From JBGOTP01 sp041476545 (lineage in GTDB: Bacteria; Acidobacteriota; Vicinamibacteria; Vicinamibacterales; CAVVIG01), in contig JBGOTP010000089.1 in assembly GCA_041476545.1 (NCBI GenBank), positions 1 through 14,969 of the forward strand: DNA of 14,969 nt, written 5' to 3'. The notes under the pieces were generated by a model. The model searched no databases. It worked only from the letters and a program-made list of their open reading frames with translations, and was not told where the DNA came from. Positions 6,433 to 11,504 of the stretch are shown here, in pieces (within the stretch, counting starts at the first letter, position 1; each line of letters opens with the position of its first letter). The translations under genes were made by a program, and so were the position numbers.

Positions 6433-7053
6433 TCAGGTTCCCATCTGCCACCGCTTGATAGCCTCAACGGGGTGGATCAACATGATGATATTCAGCGTCA
6501 GGTTGTCGCGGATCACGAGGCCCACCCCGACTTCCATAGCGATGACCGCCGTGATCGTGACCCACAACGGGAGGCGGCGCGCGAGCCAGAACCCCAGCAT
6601 CATCGCCGCGATGTCGCTCATCGAATTGATCACGCTGTCGCCGAAGTAGTCGAGGGAGATGGTGGCCGCGCGATACCGGTTGATGATGAACGGCGTGTTT
6701 TCCAGAATCTCCCAGCCCGCCTCGAGCACGACTGCGAGCAGGAACCTGACGTCAACGGGGAGCGTCGGCACCCGTAGGCCCGAGCTTCCGGCTCGTGCGC
6801 CCGATGGCCTCCCCGCCACAAGCCACAGGAGGAAGAAGAACCCGATCCCGTGGATGATGTGAGAGAACGTGTACCAGTCGGTGAGATGCTGCGAGTTCTC
6901 GGAGCTGTAGACCACGCCATGCCACAGCTTCACGTACCCGCACTTGCAGATGAGCACGCGGCCCATCCACAACTCGAAGAGCGCGGCCACGACCACGACG
7001 AGCGCCGCGGCACCGTACATCCAACGCGCGCGGTTGCGAACAGGCACACTCAA
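6433..7053 (-). CDS. DUF2585/UPF0314 family integral membrane protein
   Basis: This is a 206-residue protein of the uncharacterised DUF2585 (UPF0314) family. It is recognised from the ordered motifs CKCGYVKLWHG (36-46), SENSQHLTDWYTFSHIIHG (51-69), EAGWEILENTPFIINRYRAA (111-130), DYFGDSVINS (135-144) and RDNLTLNIIMLIHP (182-195). Hydrophobic helices lie at about 13-30, 64-80, 102-116, 145-158 and 163-181. The conserved Cys, His, Glu and Asp residues suggest a membrane enzyme or metal binder, but no activity is established for the family. The start is uncertain: TTG 7053 is used here, GTG 7047 and ATG 7020 are alternatives, and no strong ribosome binding site is seen. A small membrane ORF ends 66 bases upstream on the same strand. 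The family is best known to me from Alphaproteobacteria, so transfer is possible. A GGGTTCAC array follows the stop. Confidence 0.85.
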   Translation of the reverse strand: MSVPVRNRARWMYGAAALVVVVAALFELWMGRVLICKCGYVKLWHGVVYSSENSQHLTDWYTFSHIIHGIGFFFLLWLVAGRPSGARAGSSGLRVPTLPVDVRFLLAVVLEAGWEILENTPFIINRYRAATISLDYFGDSVINSMSDIAAMMLGFWLARRLPLWVTITAVIAMEVGVGLVIRDNLTLNIIMLIHPVEAIKRWQMGT

Positions 7054-7093
7054 TTGCCCAAGGTAATCATGTCTTTCACAAAACCCTATAGGG

Positions 7094-7108
7094 CCGCGCC
7101 GAGCGCGG
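7094..7108 (-). other. Small GC hairpin between the 27-aa ORF and the DUF2585 gene
   Basis: CCGCGC and GCGCGG with a 3-base loop can form a 6-bp stem, followed on the - strand by CCCTATAGGG (itself a 10-bp palindrome) and TTTTG. It could reduce read-through between the small ORF and the DUF2585 gene, but the stem is short. Confidence 0.25.
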
Positions 7109-7119
7109 GCTGACCGAAT

Positions 7120-7203
7120 TCATTTCTTCGGCCCGGCCTTCCCCTGCCTGACCACAACGTAGAGCAAGACAAGCAACGGACCTAGGAGCAACCACAGTCT
7201 CAT
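7120..7203 (-). CDS. Putative 27-residue single-pass membrane protein
   Basis: ATG 7203 is preceded by AAGGTGA (7208-7214 on the - strand), a good match to the anti-Shine-Dalgarno, four bases before the start. The product begins MRLWLLLGPLLVLLYVVVRQ and ends in GKAGPKK: one hydrophobic helix (about residues 3-18) followed by a basic tail, so an N-out/C-in orientation is expected from the positive-inside rule. The stop is TGA 7120-7122. It precedes the DUF2585 gene by 66 bases on the same strand and may be co-transcribed with it. I do not recognise a family. Comparable small one-helix proteins are often subunits or regulators of membrane complexes, but that is only an analogy. The ribosome binding site and amphipathic design make it likelier real than chance. 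Confidence 0.5.
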   Translation of the reverse strand: MRLWLLLGPLLVLLYVVVRQGKAGPKK

Positions 7204-7359
7204 TTAGTCACCTTCCCTTTCCGCTTCCGGTGAGGCTCAGCCCTCGGTGGACACCGACACAAAATCACAAACATGTTCAATCACATGACGGCGAACCGTA
7301 TAGCGTCGTTGGATGTCAACATAGGGTGGCTGCCATTGCGCTAAGCCCGTGCGACGTTG
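7204..7359. other. Upstream region of the small membrane ORF; no gene seen
   Basis: About 150 bases, noticeably more AT-rich than the genes, contain the expected promoter for the 7203 transcript. On the - strand TTGACA (7314-7319) is followed by TATACG only 11 bases on, too close for a standard promoter. An AACATGTT palindrome lies near 7272. Nothing else is supported. Confidence 0.4.
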
Positions 7360-7407
7360 CCCAACTACTCGATTACCCAATTGCCAGATTCCCCTACTTC
7401 CCCACCC
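7360..7407 (-). repeat. Degenerate 8-nt tandem array after the kinase-tail remnant
   Basis: On the + strand the 8-base units are CCCAACTA, CTCGATTA, CCCAATTG, CCAGATTC, CCCTACTT and CCCCACCC. On the - strand this reads as GG-rich units (for example CAATTGGG) that begin at the TAG of the 7394-7639 ORF and continue downstream. It resembles the 9-nt arrays at 6030 and 6398 in position and strand but has a different unit. Confidence 0.55.
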
Positions 7408-7639
7408 TTGCCTTCAGCTCCTCCAGCCAGTTGAGCACGACGACCATGCTCGCCGGCGTCGACGTCTGATCCGCGGCGGTATTGTCGTTGATCATCAGGA
7501 ATTTCTGGCCGTCACGGGAGACGTCGTAGTTGCGACCCTGCCCGCCCGCATAGTACCGCCCGTCGAACAGCTTCGTCGGATTGCCGGCGCTGAAGGTCGG
7601 GGCGGTTTGAACTAGGCGCGCGCCGGGCGTGAGTGGCAT
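7394..7639 (-). pseudogene. C-terminal remnant of a PD40/TolB-like protein (Ser/Thr kinase tail type)
   Basis: The 81-residue ORF reads TFSAGNPTKLFDGRYYAGG, then YDVSRDGQKFLMIND, then VVVLNWLEELKARV. This matches the last part of the large PD40/WD40-like C-terminal halves common in acidobacterial Ser/Thr protein kinases and TolB-like proteins, where VLNWFEELKRRV is the usual ending. Those proteins are many hundreds of residues long; here everything before the last blade is absent and is replaced by MPLTPGARLVQTA. An ATG with AAGGA eight bases upstream exists, so the fragment may be translated, but one propeller blade cannot fold into a closed propeller alone. It lies 34 bases downstream of the quinoprotein gene. 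A deletion remnant is the simplest explanation. Confidence 0.72.
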
Positions 7640-7654
7640 CAGACAGTCCTTTTA

Positions 7655-7675
7655 ACTTCTGACTTCTAACTCTCT
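7655..7675 (-). repeat. Three-unit 7-nt repeat directly after the quinoprotein gene
   Basis: On the + strand the units are ACTTCTG, ACTTCTA and the degenerate ACTCTCT; on the - strand AGAAGT-type units directly follow the quinoprotein stop codon (TAA, 7674-7676). It is short, and on its own it could be chance. It is listed because three other genes in the window also have tandem arrays right after their stops. Confidence 0.4.
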
Positions 7676-10028
7676 ATTTCTTATCAGGCAGCTCGAACAC
7701 GAACAGCGCCTGTCCCTTGTCGGGATACTTCACCTCGGGAATGATCGTGCGCGGCACATCTCTCGGGCTGCCGCCACCGAGGCCGGTGGTCACCGCGATG
7801 TACTGCTTGCCGCCGATGCTGAACGACACGGGGAATCCCTGGACAGACGTGCTGAGGCGCGTCTGCCAGAGCGTATCGCCGGTCTTGACGTCGAATGCCT
7901 TGAAGGTGCGATCGAGATCCCCGACGAAGCCGACGCCGCCTGCCGTTGAGAGCACCGCCGTCAGGAACGGTGTCCGTTGCTCGCGGCTCCACACTTCCTT
8001 CATCGTCGCCACGTCGTACGCGGCCAGCTTGCCAACGTTGCCATCGGACCCCGGCATCTCGAAGAACCGACGTCCGGCACCAACGCCGCCAGATCCGATC
8101 GTCTGCGCAATCTGGCGCGGCTGCATCTCCATGCACGACTGGCTGAGCGGAATGATGAGAAGACCCGCCGGCTGGTTGTAACTCATCGCCTGCCAGTTGT
8201 GACCGCCCTCGGTGCTCGGGCAGGCCGAGATCCACTGATCGATCTTCTGCTCGATGATGTCGGCGCGGTAGGTCGGCACGCCCGTCTTCGGATCGATCCG
8301 ATCAAAGACGTTCTGGAACACCGTTTCCTTGTGGCCGATGTACTTGCCCGTCTTGCGATCCAGTTTCCACAGGATGCCGGCCTTGCCGATCGTGAAGACC
8401 AGCTTCTGATCGCCGATGTCCACGAGCACGCGTTCGAACACTTCGTCCATGTCGAGCGATTCACCCGGAATGTGCTGGTAGTGCCAGACCAGCTTTCCAT
8501 CGTCCACGTTCAGGGCCACGGTCGACGCCGAGTACAGAGACGAATCGAAGACGCTGTTGCCCCGGCTCGCGGGCATCCAGGGTTTTGCCTGTGCGACGCC
8601 CCAGTAGGTGAGGTTGAGATCCGGATCGTAGCTACCGGCAATCCAGGTCTCGCCGCCGGCGCGCATGGCATCTGGCAACTTGCCCCACGTATCGCCGCCT
8701 GGCTCTCCCGTGCGGGCGATCGTGTTGAACCGCCAGAGCTGCTTGCCGGTGGCGGCGTCGTACGCGCTGATGTAGCAGCGGTCCTCTTCGCGGTACCGAT
8801 CGCATCCCTGCAATCCTTGAATGACCTTGCCCTTGGCCACAATCGGTCCGCTGGTATTGGAGTATCCCTTCGAGCGATCGCCCACCACGGCTTCCCAGAT
8901 CTTGTTCCCGTTGCGCGCATCGAGCGCGACGAGCCGCGCGTCGGTCGTCGCCATGATCAGCTTGTCTTCGTAGATCGCCATGTTCCGCATCGACCCGAAG
9001 CCGACCGACTGTTCGGGACCGACATGGTTTTCCCAGATGAGATTGCCCGTTTTCGCGTCGAGCGCCTGCACGATGTTGGGCGTGTTGATGAGATACATGA
9101 CACCGTTGTGGACGAGCGGCATCGGCTGGTTGGCGCCTGCGCCGTCGGCCATCGGCCAGACCCACGCGAGCTTGAGATCCTTGGCATTGCCGCGCGTGAT
9201 CTCATTGAGCGGGCTGTAGCTCCAGGCCTGATAGTTGCGCCGCGCCATCAGCCAGTCGCCGGGATCCGGGTTCCGCAGCATCGCATCCGTCACCGGCACG
9301 TAATTCTTCACCTCGCCCGCGACCGTGACACCGAGCCGCGCCGCCGGTGCGCCTCCGCGTCCTCGGCCGGCTCCCGCGGCTGGGGCTCCGTCTGTTTCCT
9401 CAGGCGCCTGTCCTCCTCGACCGGGACCTGCACCGCGACCACTCGGGGGCGCCTGTCCTCGCGCCCCACCCGCCACCTGACCCGCGCCCGCGGGCGCTAC
9501 GCCGCGCGCCGCTCCGGCTCCTGGTGCGCCTCGCCCGCCGCCGGGACCGCGGCCGGCCACCGGTGCGCCCTGGGCATCGGCAGACGGGGCCGTGGCGCCC
9601 GCCGGTGCCTGGCCGGTGGCGACAGCGCCGATCAACACAGCGGCCGGCGCAAACGCCTGCGTGCCCGAGGTGGCGCCGTTCGACTGGAGCAGGTACGCCG
9701 CGATGGACAAATACTGCGCATCGGTCAGATTGGCATTCCCCGGTGGCATCGTTCCCTGGATGTACTCGAACAACATGCGCGTGCTGCGATTGCGCCACGT
9801 GCCCATGAAGTTGGGTCCGGCAAGGGGCAACGCTTCGTTGCGGCCGCCGAGATCTGCCATATGGCAGCCGGCGCAATTTTCGGTGTAGGCCTGACGGCCA
9901 GCCGCCGCCTGAGCCGCTGTGTAGACAGACGGCATCGGCGTCTGCTGACCACCTTCGAGAATCGCTCCAACAGATGCGGTCGCGACAAGGGCGACGCCAA
10001 GCGCGAGCATGGATGAATGAGTTGTCAT
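7674..10028 (-). CDS. Cytochrome c-PQQ-dependent dehydrogenase-like fusion (periplasmic quinoprotein)
   Basis: The protein has 784 residues. ATG 10028 is chosen: AGGAGA (10036-10041) lies seven bases upstream, and the ATG overlaps the CHRD gene stop as ATGA. Residues 1-25 are a signal peptide. A cytochrome c domain follows, with haem site CAGCH (52-56) and likely axial Met in GTMPPG (M94). Residues about 135-235 are a low-complexity Gly/Ala/Pro/Arg linker. From about 240 comes a quinoprotein alcohol dehydrogenase-type propeller (LDAKTGNLIW, LDARNGNKIW, YDAATGKQLWRF, GSYDPDLNLTYWG, KAGILWKLDRKTG, STEGGHNW, SREQRTPFLTAVLSTAGG, GDLDRTFKAFDVKTGDTLW). Such proteins oxidise alcohols or related substrates in the periplasm and pass electrons to haem c. 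The GxGNxxPW stretch, whose Asn binds calcium in methanol dehydrogenase, reads GVAQAKPW (477-484), so cofactor binding may differ. Acidic residues D526/D528 fit the catalytic Asp region. C409/C418 may form a disulfide. Confidence 0.9.
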   Translation of the reverse strand: MTTHSSMLALGVALVATASVGAILEGGQQTPMPSVYTAAQAAAGRQAYTENCAGCHMADLGGRNEALPLAGPNFMGTWRNRSTRMLFEYIQGTMPPGNANLTDAQYLSIAAYLLQSNGATSGTQAFAPAAVLIGAVATGQAPAGATAPSADAQGAPVAGRGPGGGRGAPGAGAARGVAPAGAGQVAGGARGQAPPSGRGAGPGRGGQAPEETDGAPAAGAGRGRGGAPAARLGVTVAGEVKNYVPVTDAMLRNPDPGDWLMARRNYQAWSYSPLNEITRGNAKDLKLAWVWPMADGAGANQPMPLVHNGVMYLINTPNIVQALDAKTGNLIWENHVGPEQSVGFGSMRNMAIYEDKLIMATTDARLVALDARNGNKIWEAVVGDRSKGYSNTSGPIVAKGKVIQGLQGCDRYREEDRCYISAYDAATGKQLWRFNTIARTGEPGGDTWGKLPDAMRAGGETWIAGSYDPDLNLTYWGVAQAKPWMPASRGNSVFDSSLYSASTVALNVDDGKLVWHYQHIPGESLDMDEVFERVLVDIGDQKLVFTIGKAGILWKLDRKTGKYIGHKETVFQNVFDRIDPKTGVPTYRADIIEQKIDQWISACPSTEGGHNWQAMSYNQPAGLLIIPLSQSCMEMQPRQIAQTIGSGGVGAGRRFFEMPGSDGNVGKLAAYDVATMKEVWSREQRTPFLTAVLSTAGGVGFVGDLDRTFKAFDVKTGDTLWQTRLSTSVQGFPVSFSIGGKQYIAVTTGLGGGSPRDVPRTIIPEVKYPDKGQALFVFELPDKK

Positions 10029-10516
10029 CGGCGGTTCTCCTGCAACAGAAGCCATCCCCACAGGTTGCCCTCTGGAGCCTTCTCGCTGTGAAGCTGCACA
10101 TACAGCCAGCCCTTCTCGAGATCCGCCACCTGCTGCGGCGTGAACTCAAACGTGCCGCCGATCGTGCCGCCCGTTCCGCTCGTGTTCTTGGTCACCTTCA
10201 AATCCAGAATGACCGGCCCGCGCGTGCCTCGCTGCGCCTTGTGAATCTGCGCCAGCGTCGCGGGCGACTTGAGGCCATCGAAACTCCCGGTGATCGTGAC
10301 TTTGTTGCCGCTCAGCACGGCCGAGACCGTTCCGGAGCCGGCCACGGTGCTCAGCTGCGCGGTCGTCAGCGGCACGGGCGCGAGCCTGCCCCGGTAGGTC
10401 TTCCCGCTCTGCGCTGCGGGGTGAGCGGCGACGGACAAACCCACCAGGCCCAACAGGCCCACCAGGCCGACCAAGCGTATCAGGCCCACCTTCGGCGCCA
10501 CGGTCGTTCGCGTCAT
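10025..10516 (-). CDS. Exported CHRD-domain protein
   Basis: From ATG 10516 the protein has 163 residues. A signal peptide (VGLIRLVGLVGLLGLVGLSV core, cleavage near AHPAAQ) precedes a single CHRD domain covering about residues 38-155. The domain is recognised by GSGTVSAVLSGNKVTITGSF, the central LAQIHKAQRGTRGPVILDL and the end WLYVQLHSEKAPEGNLWGW. CHRD domains were named from chordin; in bacteria they occur in secreted proteins of mostly unknown function. AAGGGA lies six bases upstream of this ATG. An alternative start at 10549 (GAGGGCC upstream) would add MLKSFEVKGLK and also has a plausible ribosome binding site, so the start is not settled. The stop overlaps the quinoprotein start as ATGA, implying coupled expression; the CHRD protein may help place or bind that enzyme, which is inference. 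It is divergent from the TlpA gene. Confidence 0.87.
   Translation of the reverse strand: MTRTTVAPKVGLIRLVGLVGLLGLVGLSVAAHPAAQSGKTYRGRLAPVPLTTAQLSTVAGSGTVSAVLSGNKVTITGSFDGLKSPATLAQIHKAQRGTRGPVILDLKVTKNTSGTGGTIGGTFEFTPQQVADLEKGWLYVQLHSEKAPEGNLWGWLLLQENRR
10436..10489 (-). repeat. Six 9-nt repeat units encoding the CHRD signal peptide core
   Basis: On the - strand the units are GTGGGCCTG, ATACGCTTG, GTCGGCCTG, GTGGGCCTG, TTGGGCCTG and GTGGGTTTG. They are in frame and encode VGL/IRL/VGL/VGL/LGL/VGL, the hydrophobic core of the signal peptide. Slippage here would lengthen or shorten the core by three residues at a time without breaking the frame. Confidence 0.75.
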
Positions 10517-10563
10517 CTTCAGTCCCTTCACTTCGAACGACTTCAACATCAGGCCCTCAAACC

Positions 10564-10599
10564 CTCAGCCCACTATCACTTCCAGCCGCAAGGGCTGAG
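10564..10599. promoter_or_regulatory. 8-bp inverted repeat in the divergent CHRD/TlpA promoter region
   Basis: CTCAGCCC (10564-10571) and GGGCTGAG (10592-10599) are exact inverted copies separated by 20 bases, within the roughly 100-base gap between the divergent CHRD (10516) and TlpA (10620) genes. It could be an operator serving both genes or a leader hairpin. The left side also contains 7-8-nt periodic units (TCAGGCCC, TCAAACCC, TCAGCCC; 10549-10571). No clear -35/-10 pair was found. Confidence 0.35.
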
Positions 10600-10619
10600 A
10601 TTCTACCGTAGATGAGTCC

Positions 10620-11504
10620 ATGATGTTACGATCGCCGGCGACCATGGGATCACGGCAATGGACCGCGCTCATCCTACTCCTGGCGTTGGTACTTGCAGGG
10701 TTGTGGGTCGTCGTTCGTGTGCGCGACCGGAACGCTGCCGATCCAACCGCCACGACAAGCGCCGGCGGTGGAGCTGCGCGCGCCGGACAGGCTGGACACG
10801 CCGTACAAGTTGTCCAGTTGTTCAAAACTCCCGAGGATCTGCCGCCCTTCACCATGACGGACGTCGACGGGCGCACGCTGTCTCCCGCCGACTGGCGCGG
10901 CAAGGTCGTGCTGGTGAACTTCTGGGCGACGTGGTGCCCGCCCTGTCGCGCCGAAATCCCAGACCTGATTGCCCTTCAGAAGAAATACCGGGACCGTCTC
11001 GTCGTCATCGGCGTCTCCGAAGACGACATTGCAGTCGACGAAGTCAAGCGCTTCGCCGCGGCGCAAGGCATGAACTATCCGGTGGTGATGACGACGCCCG
11101 CGATCCGAAAAGTCTTCCGCGCCGTGGTGGCCCTGCCCACGACCTTCGTCCTGGATCAGGATGGGCGCCTCGCCATGAAGCACGTCGGGATGCTGAACGC
11201 TGCCGGCACCGAGGCCGAAACCCGCGTGCTCGCCGGGCTCGACGTCACCACGAAAGTTGAGCGCATCGAGAGCTCCGACAAGGCCCGCATCGAGAGCGCC
11301 GCGGAGGCCAAGGCGATTCCCGGCATCGATCTGACGAAGCTGAGCGAGACGCAGAAGCGGGCCGTCGTGCAGGCGCTCATTGCCGAAGACTGCACCTGCG
11401 GCTGCGGCCTGACCCTGGCGGTGTGCCGCCTCGACGATCCCACGTGTCCGGTGAGTCTCCCGATGGCTCAGGAGATCGTGAAGAAGTATTCCGCCGAGCG
11501 CTAG
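10620..11504 (+). CDS. Membrane-anchored TlpA/ResA-like thiol-disulfide protein with a five-cysteine C-terminal tail
   Basis: The 294-residue protein has an N-terminal transmembrane anchor (about 14-32, TALILLLALVLAGLWVVV), an Ala/Gly linker to about 65 and a thioredoxin-fold TlpA domain (about 72-205) with active site WCPPC (105-109) and cis-proline P173 in ALPTTFV. Such domains face the periplasm and reduce disulfides, for example apocytochrome c cysteines before haem attachment. An additional C-terminal segment follows: helical Lys/Glu/Ala-rich (about 210-255), then CTCGCGLTLAVC and TCPVS with cysteines at 258, 260, 262, 269 and 276. This tail is not part of normal TlpA and may bind metal or take part in thiol exchange. 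ATG 10620 or 10623 is the likely start; M9 (10644) is an alternative, and no clear ribosome binding site is visible. The stop overlaps the convergent gene's stop within CTAG. Confidence 0.87.
   Translation: MMLRSPATMGSRQWTALILLLALVLAGLWVVVRVRDRNAADPTATTSAGGGAARAGQAGHAVQVVQLFKTPEDLPPFTMTDVDGRTLSPADWRGKVVLVNFWATWCPPCRAEIPDLIALQKKYRDRLVVIGVSEDDIAVDEVKRFAAAQGMNYPVVMTTPAIRKVFRAVVALPTTFVLDQDGRLAMKHVGMLNAAGTEAETRVLAGLDVTTKVERIESSDKARIESAAEAKAIPGIDLTKLSETQKRAVVQALIAEDCTCGCGLTLAVCRLDDPTCPVSLPMAQEIVKKYSAER

Noticed and set aside
7290..7320. Sigma-70 promoter on the - strand (TTGACA and TATACG)
   Set aside because: The spacing is 11 bases instead of 16-18, and no other -10 fits the TTGACA.
7977..10016. 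679-codon + strand ORF opposite the quinoprotein
   Set aside because: It is a frame shadow: the - strand encodes a complete signal peptide, haem c and propeller protein, while the + strand product is Arg/His-rich with no recognisable domain. High GC explains the long open antisense frame.
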